Assembly: GCF_000499845.2 (NCBI RefSeq)
Contig: NC_023753.2
Location: 23,422,942 to 23,486,941, forward strand
DNA length: 64,000 bases
Source of the DNA: Phaseolus vulgaris
Lineage: Eukaryota; Streptophyta; Magnoliopsida; Fabales; Fabaceae
Direction of reading: 5' to 3'
Under the pieces are notes generated by a model, which saw only the letters and a list, made by a program, of their open reading frames with translations, was not told the DNA's origin and did no database searches. Below are positions 1-9,730 of this stretch, in pieces. The stretch's first letter is position 1, and every line of letters starts with the position of its first letter. Made by a program: the position numbers and the translations under genes.

Positions 1-1093
1 TACCACTTTTGTGCTAGCCACATTAGCGCAACTTCCCCTATCCACTATTAAAGAACATAACCTATCATTAATGAGACATCTTGTATGAAAAATATTTTCT
101 CTTTGACTTTCATCAAAGGGTTTCAAAACTTGACCAAGCATTCATCTCACTACTAATAGGTCACCTTCATGTGGACTTTCACTCTCTTGCTCACTTGGAG
201 ATCTATGAGGTGTGGAAGATCTAGCGGAATCCGAACTATGCTCACTCACCACTACCCCATCTTGTATCATCATATTTCGCTTTGAAGAACAAGTAGCCGC
301 TATATGGCCATAACCTAAGCATTTAAAACATTTCTTACTTGAAGATTTAGATGGTGATCTAGGATTAGAAGTGGAAGGCTTAGAATCTCTAGGTTTGAAA
401 GTAGAGTCTTTAGAAGGAAACTTTGAAAAAGATTTATTTTTGTTTTTCCAAGAAGAGTGGTAGTGGCCATCATTATGAGAATTTTTGAAAGAATTTTTCT
501 TTGTAATTTGAGATTCTACCTTGATGGAAAGGTGAACCAAAGTTTCTAAAGAAGAATACTCATAAAGTTCAACCACATCTTGGATATCCCTTCTAAGACC
601 ACTAACAAATCTAGCCATTTTAGCTTCATCACTTTCATGCATATCAACTTTGATTAAAAGTGTTTCAAGTTCTTTAAAATAACCATCCACACTAAGTGTG
701 CCTTTTTGAAGCCTTTGGAGTTTCAACAAAAGATCTTTCCTAAAGTGTGGAAGGACAAATCTAGCGCGCATACATGCTTTTAAATCATCCCAATAGACCA
801 CAAACGACCTCTTGTTTAGCCCAATGCCCATAAGAGTTTTGTGCCACCATTGCATGGTATAGTCCATGAACTCTAAAGAAGCTAGCCTAACCCTTTTGTC
901 TTCTAGGACCTCATGTACATGAAAGATTTGCTCAACTTTTGCCTTCCATCCCAAATACACATTAGGATCCCCTCACCACTAAAACTAGGTAATTTTACAT
1001 AAGGCAAATAAGGCTTAGCCACATTTTTTGGCGCCTATCTTCATAATGTTGGTGCCTCCTCCATTCGGTTTCTTCATGATGTCCATAAGAACT
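1..1093 (-). pseudogene. Ty3/gypsy gag (C-terminal part) and start of protease
   Basis: The open part 960-142 encodes the gag capsid region (YLGWKAKVEQIF... WWHKTLMG) and a nucleocapsid zinc knuckle CFKCLGYGHIAATC (C-x2-C-x4-H-x4-C) followed by a Ser-rich tail. A TGA at about 142-144 stands where related elements have Arg, as expected from CGA to TGA by deamination. Past it the frame continues as MLGQV and PFDESQRENIFHTRCLIN, then LIVD with R where the catalytic DSG/DGG motif of the protease is expected, so the protease active site also looks damaged. Near 961-970 one G is missing within the conserved motif PSFSGEG-DPN, shifting the frame between the upstream part and the capsid ORF. Packaging protein of the retrotransposon, not functional here. 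Confidence 0.85.
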
Positions 1094-2224
1094 TGTTGAA
1101 CAAGATGCTTTGATGTCTCCAAATCCAAGAGGAAAGCATGAAGACCTTGTTGCTGGGTGTGTGTGTGTGTTGTCTAGTTGTTTGAAACTTGTTAATTCAC
1201 TCCTTAAGATGATCCAAGTTCATTTGAATCTGTAACCTTTTGAAAATATGTGTTTTCTAAAAAGCTGTCAAAATTTCAACAGGTTCTTTTTCGAAACAAC
1301 AGGTTGTTTTACCTTAGTAGTTTTTTTAAAAAGGTTGAAAGATGTTTGACTTGGTTGACTTTACTGTCAAACCAAAACAATCGATTGTTTCAACAAAACA
1401 ATCGATTGTTTCAACAAAACAATCGATTGTTTCAACAAAACAATCGATTGTTTTCCTGAAAACCTTAACAAAATTCTATTAATTGGTTTTAATATGTTTT
1501 AAATGATCCTAACTAACTTGGCTCCTTTATTAAATGTTTTTTACCACTTGGTTGGTCTATATAAAGGTGGTTTTACGCTCATAATCTTGGAGTAAGAGAA
1601 AAAGTTTATCAAAATATTTTTTCCAAGATTTGAAAGAGCTTTGGATCATTCTTAAGTGTGTGGAATAGGATTGGGTTGTAATTCTGAACTTTTAGCTTTG
1701 TAATACCCATGTGTATTCTATTCCCTTCTTCCTTGATTACTGTATTTCTGTAGTTGTGTTGCGAAGGAATGTTGTGTGTTCTTGAGGTGTTCAAGATCAA
1801 CATTCTCGGTGTGGTTTGCCAAAGATAGCGTGTTTCTTGAGGGGTTCAAGGTCACTACTTTGGTGTGTGATGTGTGTAATCTGGTTTTGATTGCATAGTG
1901 GATTACCCAATGGTTTCTGGGAACTGGATGTAGCTCTTGGTGTAAGAGTGAACCAGTATAAATCTGTTTGTGTGATTCTCTCTTTCCCTGATCTCACATA
2001 TATCTGTTTTAAGTTGTTTTTATTAATTGCTGATAAAAACAACCGATTGTTTCGACAAAACAACCGATTGTTTTTCTGATAACATCTTAAAATAGTTTTG
2101 GGTATTTGTTTCCTTGATTCTTTTCTCTGTAATTCAGCATTGATTTTCATTATACCTTCAAAGTTTGCAAAAATCTCTCTTAAACAATTCACCCCCCTCT
2201 CGTTTAAGGCCATATATTCTAACA
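1094..2224 (+). repeat. 5' LTR of the copia element
   Basis: Starts TGTTGAACAAG and ends CATATATTCTAACA. It matches 5947-7005 along its length. It is longer than the 3' LTR mainly because it has four instead of two copies of the 21-bp AACAATCGATTGTTTCAACAA unit at 1376-1452. Both LTRs include a C6 tract near the end. Confidence 0.95.
1376..1452 (+). repeat. Four tandem palindromes AACAATCGATTGTT (21-bp period)
   Basis: Perfect 14-bp palindromes joined by TCAACAA spacers. The 3' LTR has two at 6227-6261. The related AACAACCGATTGTT occurs in pairs at about 2038-2072, 3786-3822 and 4958-4990, and single or altered forms lie at about 4149-4180, 4561-4600 and 6840-6856. Confidence 0.9.
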
Positions 2225-2226
2225 AT

Positions 2227-2239
2227 TGGCATCAAGAGC
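2227..2239 (+). other. Primer-binding site
   Basis: TGGCATCAAGAGC, two bases after the LTR end, resembles the usual copia PBS TGGTATCAGAGC complementary to initiator Met-tRNA, with one substitution and one extra A. Confidence 0.75.
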
Positions 2240-2286
2240 TAAGTTCTTGAAAGTTATTCAAGTTTTCGATCCTAAATCTTTTTTCT

Positions 2287-3419
2287 ATGGCTGAAAAACT
2301 ACCTTTTGGGGAGGGTGCGTCATTTAACAGACCACCTCTGTTTTGTGGACTGAATTATCAATTATGGAAGGTTAGAATGAAATTCTTTGTTGAATCTATA
2401 GATAGAAAAATTTGGAATGTTATTACAAATAACTATCTCATGCCTATATATGGAAATGTTTCTTCTGAAATAGAACATCTTGATTGTGTAGCTATGAACA
2501 TCATTGTATTTGCACTTGATTCTAATGAATTGCTCAAGGTTTCAAAATGTAGTTCTGCAAAAGAAATGTGGAATACCCTTGAAGAGTATCACAAGAATCC
2601 AAGGAGTGTCTTGATGGACAAAGAAGAATCTTCTATTGAATCTTTCTCTTCAGAATCCAGAAAGGAGGTTTGTCTTATGACAAAAGAAGAATCTGAATCA
2701 AGTCAAGCAAGAAGGAAAAGAAAGTAAAATAAAAAAGAAGCCAATATGTGTTTGATGGCCAAAGAAGAAGATGATGCAAGTAGTGTAAGTTCTTGTACTT
2801 CTTTAAATGCTGAAAATTATAGTCAACTTCTTCAAGCCTTTAATGAAACTAATAAGGAAGCTAATAGGTTGGCCCTTTTAAATAAACGGTTGAAAGGTTT
2901 AAACAACTCGTTGGAAAATAGAGTCAAGACTTTGGAAGAAGAGTTGAACCATTCAAAAACAGATTTTGAAAGTTTGGAAATGATTTAAAAAACTCTTCTT
3001 GCAAGTGTGATTCTAGCTTTTTTGAAAATTGTGAATCACTTGAAAAGAAAGTCCATTACCTTTTAAAAACCATGGACAAGTTTTCCAAAGGCCAATCCAA
3101 TCTTGAAACTGTTCTTGCTTCTCAAAAATGTGTTTTTGGCAAGGCTGGGTTGGGGTTTAATCCAAACAGCAAGAACAAATCTATTTCAAAACCCTTTTCA
3201 AGTTTCTTTGAAAAACAACTTGTTGTTTTATCGAAACAACTGGTTGAAATCTGTCAGTACTGCATGAAATGGGGCCACACTATTAGATTCTACAGAGTAA
3301 GAAGGTTTTTTGTTCCCAAAGGTATTTTGAAATGGGTTCCTAAGGTTTCTAAGGTTCCTAAGGCTCCTACTAACATCATTGGACCCAAATTCATAAGGGG
3401 ACCAAATCTTGCTTCTTAA
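2287..3419 (+). pseudogene. Ty1/copia gag, broken
   Basis: Starts MAEKLPFGEGASFNRPPLFC, followed by the YQLWKVRMKFF core typical of the copia gag N-terminal domain (DUF4219/UBN2-like). A TAA at 2725-2727 interrupts the frame, which continues in phase (MAKEEDDASS...) through a coiled-coil-like NRLALLNKRLKGLNNSLENR segment to a second stop at 2986. A one-base shift near there leads into the frame 3072-3419 (MDKFSKGQSNLETVLASQ). The nucleocapsid knuckle CQYCMKWGHTIRFY has Tyr where the last Cys belongs. The AACAACTTGTTG palindrome pair falls inside the gag frame just before the knuckle. Structural protein of the particle; not functional. Confidence 0.85.
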
Positions 3420-4766
3420 TCTTTTCTTGTAGGTATTTTTGGCAGCCAAGAATCATCTTTGGACTTGAAGAATGACTGTTAAAGGGAAAAGATTCTTTCT
3501 GGACTTCCAATTACTGTTGTGTACAAAGCCTAGTTTTCTTGAAGGCCAAGCGAAGTTACTTGATTATGGACAATGACTCATTGAAAGAACTACATTGTCA
3601 AAAGGATAAGACTTTCCTTTTTTTATTTTCTTCTCTTGAATTTTTCTTTAATTTTGTAGTATGAAAAATATTGATTAATGTCTTTATCTTTCATCTATGT
3701 GATGTGAATATGAAGCCTATCCTTCTGAATCATCTTTACCTGTCAATTCTGAATCTGTGAAATGCTTAAATTGCTGTCACAGAAAAATAACTGATTGTTT
3801 TCACGAAACAACCGATTGTTTCCTTCTGACAACACTACATTAAATTGAATTAATTTTCTTTTGCATTCGGTCTGTTGCAAATTCTTTCCCCAAGCAGTTA
3901 TGGGTCAAAGTGCATTTATCATGGGTTTGATTTCGTTTAGAAGAGGGTTACTTTTGTCATAAATGGAATATATTCCATGATATCTTGGAAAATAAGAATC
4001 TTCATGACTAGTCAAAGTCTTCATGTGAAATCTACCACTGAGTGACGTGCCACTATGTAGTCTTGGACCAGACTCTCTTTCTTGAAGACTGAAAGCCATT
4101 AAATGCCAAGGATTGGAACTGTTTTCTGTGAATATATAAACTCATATGCAGTTGTTTCTCTTCAAAAAAACAACTCATTGCGACATGTCTTGGTTTTCAA
4201 ATATGCCACAAGTCTCATTCTGTTTTCTGGTTTTTCTTTTTTCCTTCATGGATCCCACAACATCAAAGAGGATCAAAACAAGGACTTGAAGAATGTCTGC
4301 TAAAAGGAAGGACATCAAGAGCATAGTAAATCTTTGTATCTACACTTTTCATTTGCATATGTCTTGTAAAGGTCTTTGAAAGTCAAGAGTCATCCTAGGC
4401 ACATGCACAATGGTTGCTGAAAAAGAGAATCTTCAATAATAAAGAGAGTGAATCTTTTGGGGTTCTCTTTGCTAAAGTATGAACAAATTGCATACTGCAC
4501 TTTTCATCGCTTTAAAAGGTGATTACTTGGTTCTGGAAAATATTCTCTTTGCTGTCGCATAAAACAACCAGTTGAAAGTACAAAACAACTAGTTGTTTTC
4601 CTTTGACACCTCTGAATGAAGCTGCTATAATTGCTTATGAATGGTTAAATCTGTTTATGCTTTTGAAAGTCAGCTGTTAATCAAATATGCAATATGTATG
4701 CCTCAGAATCTGGTCATAAGGGTATATGTTTGTTGTTTTCTTGGAAGTTTAGTGCTTTGTATGAAT
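3420..4766 (+). other. Degenerate interior of the copia element
   Basis: No continuous coding sequence. A short motif of the type 'gacttgaagaatgactgttaaa' recurs at about 3464, 4285 and, weakly, 4405, suggesting local duplications. Palindrome pairs of the AACAACCGATTGTT type lie at about 3786-3822 and 4561-4600. Integrase and the start of pol are expected here but are not recognisable. Confidence 0.5.
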
Positions 4767-4919
4767 GGCATCTTCATTGGCTATTCTTTAACTAGCCATG
4801 CATATAGAGTCTACAACAAGAGACTCATGACTGTGGAAGAGTCTGTTCATATGGTGTTCGATGAAATCAATCATACAGATCAAGGTTCTACAAAGAATTA
4901 TGCAGAAGAAGATGAGTAG
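4767..4919 (+). pseudogene. Copia pol relic (integrase C-terminus to reverse transcriptase linker)
   Basis: Encodes GIFIGYSLTSHAYRVYNKRL followed by TVEESVHMVFDEINH. This is the well-conserved copia motif (D/E-G-I-F-L-G-Y-S...AYRV.N.RT..V.ESVHV.FDE) that closes the integrase part and leads to reverse transcriptase. Only about 50 residues survive; the catalytic cores on both sides are gone, so it marks a large internal deletion of pol. Confidence 0.75.
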
Positions 4920-5024
4920 AACATCATTTTGTAAAAAGTTGGATTCTTATCCAGAAAAACAACCGATTGTTTCTACGAAACAACCGATTGAAATTCTGCA
5001 ACAGGGTAGAATATTCATGGATTA

Positions 5025-5373
5025 ATGATAAGCACTAAATTTGAATTCATAAACTCTGTGAGATGGTTTTACTACAGCTCAGAATGCTCAAGTTTTGGTC
5101 CTTACTGCTACTAATTGTCTTTCAAAACTTGGTGAAAGCAATACTTTGATGTCTCCCTCAAACATTTGAAATGTATGTTTCGGATCAAAGAGAAAGGGCT
5201 GAGATATTAAATGCTATCTTGAAGGGTGAAAGGATTGAAGAAAACATTGACTTTGAATGTATAGCTTTCTTATGTGAAAATTACACTAGTTCGGATCTCT
5301 TTGTCTTGTGCAAGAAAGTGACATTTTTCTTTCATTTGGAAAAATGTTGGGTGAAGAAAAGAAAGGGGGAGAA
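5025..5373 (+). pseudogene. Captured fragment of a host AAA+ ATPase gene (MSP1/ATAD1-like), intronless
   Basis: Three linked reading frames give, in order: MISTKFEF (5025 on), DGFTTAQNAQVLVLTATN (5062 on), AIL*CLPQTFEMYVSDQRER (5138 on) and AEILNAILKGERIEENIDF then YTSSDLFVLCKK (to about 5310). A last weaker stretch, in another frame, ends near 5373. This is the order of the AAA+ core after Walker B: sensor-1 segment (ATN), the arginine-finger region (RRLP, here *CLP, consistent with two CpG-type C to T changes), and the C-terminal helical bundle with GY-GSDL. The family dislocates mis-targeted tail-anchored membrane proteins in mitochondria and peroxisomes. The fragment is contiguous, as from cDNA, lies between the pol relic and the 3' LTR, and has a stop and at least three frameshifts. 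Identification is from family knowledge, without a search. Confidence 0.72.
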
Positions 5374-5932
5374 ATTGTGGTTTCTTGGACTCTATGGTGC
5401 TTTAAATTTTGGTGTAAATTCAGTTGCTGTCATAAGCTCTGATACCCTTAGATTTCTGCTGCAATTTCTAATATGGTATCAAAGATTTGTTGCTGCAATG
5501 ATGCTGCTACACACACTGGTTTTCTAGTTTATTATGTTGCTGCTATATGCTGGTTTTCAATGCTGGAAATTTTGTTGTTTGTATCCCTTCTTTCATTCTA
5601 TTTGAGAAGACAAATAGGGGGAGAATGGTGTGGTTTTATGTGTTGTAATGTTGTTGCTACACTATGGTGTTATCTGGTTTTATCATGGTTTAAATTCTGT
5701 TGCTGCCATGCTCTTGCTCACCAAAAGTTCTGTTGCACATAAGTCTCATTTTGGCACTTGTTTTTATGGTTATTTGACTAGTTTTTCTGCTTAAAGGCTT
5801 ATGCATAAAACTGGTTTTGTGTGCCTTGGTATCCTGCTGGTATACTTGCTTTGTATATACACAAATTCTGTTTTGCAGGACCTTTCAAGTTAAAAAACAA
5901 CAACACAAAAAAACCAGGGATTTGTCTTCATC
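5374..5932 (+). other. T-rich repetitive sequence before the polypurine tract
   Basis: Imperfect repeats of 'ttgctgctacacac/ggtttt' and 'tggtttaaattctgttgctg' type recur through 5390-5760. No recognisable protein. Confidence 0.4.
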
Positions 5933-5946
5933 AAATAGGGGGAGAT
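5933..5946 (+). other. Polypurine tract
   Basis: AAATAGGGGGAGAT immediately before the 3' LTR; site of plus-strand priming. Confidence 0.8.
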
Positions 5947-7005
5947 TGTTAAACAAGATGCTTTGATGTCTCCAAATCCAAGAGGAAAGCTTGAAGACCA
6001 TGTTGCTGGGTGTGTGTGTGTTGTCTAGTTGTTTGAAACTTGTTAATTCACTCCTTAAGATAATCCAAGTTCATTTGAATCTTTAACCTTTTGAAAAGAT
6101 GTGTTTTCTAAAAAGCTGTCAAAATTTCAATAGGTTGTTTTTCGAAACAACAGGTTGTTTTGCCTTAGTAGTTTTTTAAAAAGGTTGAAAGATGTTTGAC
6201 TTGGTTGACTTTGCTGTCAAACCAAATCAATCGATTGTTTCAACAAAACAATCGATTGTTTTCCTGAAAACCTTAACAAAATTCTGTTAAGTGGTTTTAA
6301 TATGTTTTAAATGATCCTAACTAACTTGGCTCCTTTATTAAATGCTTTTGACCACTTGGTTGGTCTATATAAAGGTGGTTTTACGCTCCTAATCTTGGAG
6401 TAAGAAAAAGAGTTTATCAAAATAGTTTTTTCAAGATTTGAAAGAGCTTTGGATCATTCTTAATTGTGTGGAATAGGATTGGATTGTAATTTTGAACTTT
6501 AAGCTTTGTAATACCCAGGTGTATTCTATTCCCTTCTTCCTTGATTACTGTATTTCTGTAGTTGTGTTGCAAAGGAATGTTGTGTGTTCTTGAGGTGTTC
6601 AAGATCAACATTCTTGGTGTGGTTTGCCAAAGGTAGTGTGTTTCTTGAGGGGTTCAAGGTCACTACTTTGGTGTGTGATGTGTGTAATCTGGTTTTGATT
6701 GCATAGTGGATTACCCAATGGTTTTTGGGCACTGGATGTAGTTTTTGGTGTAAGAGTGAACCAGTATAAATCTGTTTGTGTGATTCTCTCTTTCCCTAAT
6801 CTCACATATATCTTTTTAAAGTTATTAACTGCTGATAAAAACAACCGATTGTTTTTATAATAACATCTTAAAACAGTTTTGGGTATTTGTTTCCTTGATT
6901 CTTTTCTCTGTAATTCAGCATTGATTTTCATTATACCTTCAAAGTTTGCGAAAATCCCTCTTAAACAATTCACCCCCCTCTCGTTTAAGACCATATATTC
7001 TAACA
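5947..7005 (+). repeat. 3' LTR of the copia element
   Basis: Starts TGTTAAACAAG directly after the polypurine tract and ends TTCTAACA before the GAACT duplication. A TATA-like TCTATATAAAGG lies near 6363, shared with the 5' LTR (near 1557). Confidence 0.95.
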
Positions 7006-7234
7006 GAACTTTGAAAAGTCCGTGAAGAATGCCTATGATGATAATGAAGTCTTCTCTCTCGGTTTTGATGAATTTCTTCATGATCCATCTCCAATCTTTG
7101 GAGCGTTGCCTCCATTTGTCTTATCATCTCATCTTTTTGTGCAATTGATATTTGGCATCCTTTAATTCACCAATTAGGTATGCTTTTTGAGGTGAATGAG
7201 GCTTAGAGGATTCTCCACTAGAAAGATTAGCCAT
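7006..7234 (-). pseudogene. Ty3/gypsy gag N-terminal part, separated by the nested insertion
   Basis: On the minus strand an ATG at 7234 opens MANLSSGESSKPHSPQKAYL, a typical gypsy gag start, running into stop codons about 38 residues on. The neighbouring frame continues MIRQMEATLQRLEMDHEEIH to the insertion border at 7006. The coding sense resumes at 1093 (SSYGHHEETEWRRH...). The GAACT at 7006-7010 is one half of the target-site duplication made by the copia insertion. At least one frameshift and two adjacent stops disable this part. Confidence 0.7.
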
Positions 7235-8700
7235 GATGTCAAAGAAACATAAAACACAAAGAGAAAACAATTAAAGAAAACTTGTTATTAAATAAAACAA
7301 AAGAAAGCTTGCGACAATAGGCAAAGAAATACACTCAAACCACTCCAAGAAAATATTTTTTTTTCCTTAACTAAGCCTATCTTGTGGATTGGATGATCCT
7401 CAAGTGAAATATACCAAAGCAAAATACACTTACTCAAAGAACTATACACCAGAAAACTTGAGGAAGAAGGAAAAGACAAGCAAGAAAAGGTATAAGAAAA
7501 AAGTTAAACCAAAGTGTGAAAAGAGATGTTGACAAAACTTTGAGAAAAGAAGACAAGCAAGTAAAAAGGCACAAAAGAGAACTCAAAGAAACCAATTATT
7601 AAAATAAAGAAATGAAATGCTTTAGAAGATGTCAAATTAAAAGGATCAAATTTCCATAATAGATAACAATTTGCCAATCAATATGAATCCAACCTTGAAA
7701 TAAAATGGATGGGCAAATGTAATGTCTAGATGCAAATCCCAAACTGTTTTGAAGAATTCGGTACTGTTTTGGTACTGTTTTTTTTTTAAAACTACATGAA
7801 CATTATGGAAGAAACACACCATAGTTTGCATCATAACAATTTTTAACATTCAATTTGCACACAAAAAATTGTAATGGATTCAAGATATTTGAACACTTGA
7901 AATCAAATATTTGGAACTCTAAATCAACTTCTACTAAACAAATATCTAAAGACAAAGCAAACTTTCAAAATAAAAAGCAAGTAAGTAGAAACAAAACAAG
8001 AACACCTAGAACACTATCGAACGTAAAACTCAAAGTAAAAAGCAAGATCAAAGAAAGGCATATACTAAAGACATATTCAAAACGAAATAAGCATTGAATA
8101 TAGGGTGCTGGAAATTTTTTTTGGCAAGAAATAGGTGCTGGAAAATTAAAGAACAACCATTAAAGACAAGAAGTGAAAGGAACTTGAATGTAAAGGTGCT
8201 AGAATTTAAATTGCTTCAAAGTAAAATGTCACTTCAACTCAACAACACAAAAACATCACCATAGCTCTAAATTCCACATGATGTGAGTTGATTTTAGATT
8301 CATTAATTTTGTGACACTTCTTAAGAATTAGGATCAAGATTCTTAGCAATTTTAGGTGAGTCACCTAAGGAAAATCTCCACTGGACATTAACTTAACAAG
8401 TTTTAAGTAGATGTGAAGGTTCATTTCCGAAGGTCCAAGGTAAAAGTACAATTAAAGGTGAAGAATGATGATAATTAGTAGTTCCAAACAAAGACAAAAA
8501 ATTTGGTACAAGTGGAGGAACTTAAGGAAACATCAATGGAGTTCAATGTCTTCCAAAAAGATGAACCAAACTCAAGATTGAGTGTCATTCTACAAAGAAC
8601 CTATTCACAAACTTATTACAAATTGGAACCGAAAACAAACACAAAGAATGAAACACAATTACCGAATGGAATCAAGCTACAAGTGCATAATTGAAAAGGA
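7235..8700 (-). other. Non-coding leader of the gypsy element
   Basis: About 1.4 kb of A-rich (on the plus strand) sequence between gag and the presumed LTR. No convincing coding region on either strand; two short ACCGATTGGAATT-type repeats at about 8720 and 8762. Probably the untranslated leader of the retrotransposon. Confidence 0.4.
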
Positions 8701-9529
8701 AAACACAAGATGAACAAGAACAACCGATTGGAATGAAAGAACAAGACATAGGAACATAAACTACCGATTGGAATTACTAATCATGCTTCGGAAATGGAAA
8801 ATGGAATAAGAAAGACTTATGTGGTTGTAGCCATGGAAGGGAAGAACATGCCACTTGGATGGTGATTGATCAAAGATAAGTGCAAGATGCCGCCACTTGA
8901 GAGCTTCCCAAACACTCATAAGATGAGACTAGTTAGGATAAAGCAATTCTCACAACTCACACAAAATTGTTCATAGTAACTTTACTCTAATTCATTCATC
9001 CTTTTTCAAGAGCCAAGCACCTCTATTTATAGTGTTTAGAGGGCTGCAGAAGAAGAGGAAAATCTGAAATACAAAGCATTCAAATCTGACACCTAAACAA
9101 GTCACATGGGAGGTGTGACTTGTTTTCTTACTTTAGCACTTCCTAAAACTATATCTACACCTACTCTTTATGTCACATGGAAGATGTGACTTGTTTTTGT
9201 ACATTAGCACCCCTTATTTAATCTCTACACCTTCTTTTAATGTTCTCCTAAAAACTACACAAAGTAATTACAAAAAGAGACATTCAATGATGCTCCTCTC
9301 CCAAAGCCTTGGCCTTGCTCCTAGTAATCCTTTGAGGCATGAAGAATCTTGAGCTCATGGTTTGGGCTTGGGCCCCCACTTGGCCTTGGGCTTCTTGGGC
9401 TTGGGCCTCAGGCGCCTCCTCTACTTGATCTTCATCACATCTCCCTAGTAGGAACAAATCCAAAAACCTTTCTAGCAACATGTTGCATCTAAAATTTGGT
9501 TCATTTGTTGAACCAGAATGCACACAACA
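8700..9529 (-). repeat. 5' LTR of the gypsy element (inner border uncertain)
   Basis: The minus-strand sequence starts TGTTGTGTG at 9529 and contains a strong LTR-type promoter TATAAATA (plus-strand 9024-9031) followed by a Ser/Leu-poor leader. The outer border is supported by the TG start; the inner border and the primer-binding site were not found, so 8700 is a guess. Two copies of a 'cacatggaagatgtgacttg'-like segment lie at about 9100-9190. Confidence 0.5.
9024..9031 (-). promoter_or_regulatory. TATA box of the gypsy LTR
   Basis: Reverse complement CACTATAAATAGAGG around this position, in the expected place inside the LTR upstream of gag. Confidence 0.6.
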
Positions 9530-9730
9530 ATATCAGCTAGTAAGGTTAACATGATTTAGAAAAATAAGGAAAGAACATGGTGCCAAATGGCAATGATCTG
9601 TTTACTTAAATTTGGTGCATTTTTTGTGGGGCTTAAAGCTCAATTTTTTATTTGGCCTACTCAGATTCTCAACCTGATTTGAGATAGAGTAGTGCTCATA
9701 ACCAATTTATGGTTGTATAAAGGAAGTATG
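9530..9730. other. Flank between gypsy LTR and the reductase fragment
   Basis: No gene recognised. ATATC follows the LTR at 9530-9534 and would be its target duplication if the far LTR end outside the window matches. Confidence 0.3.

Larger units (their letters stand above)
1094..7005 (+). mobile_element. Complete but coding-defective Ty1/copia-type LTR retrotransposon (SIRE/Maximus-like), nested in gypsy gag
   Basis: Two LTRs (1094-2224 and 5947-7005) start TGTT and end TCTAACA. They are flanked by a perfect 5-bp target duplication GAACT (1089-1093 and 7006-7010). A Met-tRNA-like primer-binding site follows the 5' LTR and a polypurine tract AATAGGGGGAGAT precedes the 3' LTR. Inside are a broken gag (2287-3419), a short relic of pol at the integrase/reverse transcriptase junction (about 4767-4919) and a fragment of a host AAA+ ATPase (5025-5373). 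No intact integrase, reverse transcriptase or RNase H is present, so it could only have moved with help from another element. The LTRs differ by several substitutions and by repeat number, so the insertion is not very recent. Confidence 0.92.
1..9529 (-). mobile_element. Ty3/gypsy-type LTR retrotransposon, partial, minus strand, interrupted by a nested copia element
   Basis: Reading the minus strand from 9529 leftwards gives an LTR (TGTTGTGTG start, TATA box), a long non-coding leader, gag with a CCHC zinc knuckle and the beginning of an aspartic protease that runs off the left edge. The 3' part (pol and the second LTR) lies outside the window. The gag is physically split: residues from 7234-7006 continue at 1093-1 on the other side of the copia insertion 1094-7005. 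The order LTR-leader-gag-protease and the knuckle are seen directly; the gypsy assignment rests on gag and protease resemblance to legume Ty3/gypsy elements. The copy is defective (frameshift and stop codons in gag). Confidence 0.8.

Noticed and set aside
1250..1459. Short open frame with repeated NNRLFQQ
   Set aside because: Translation of the 21-bp palindrome units in the LTR; no start context or conservation.
1797..2225. Minus-strand frame of 142 codons, repeated at 6605-7081
   Set aside because: Lies within both LTRs on the antisense strand; an LTR shadow.
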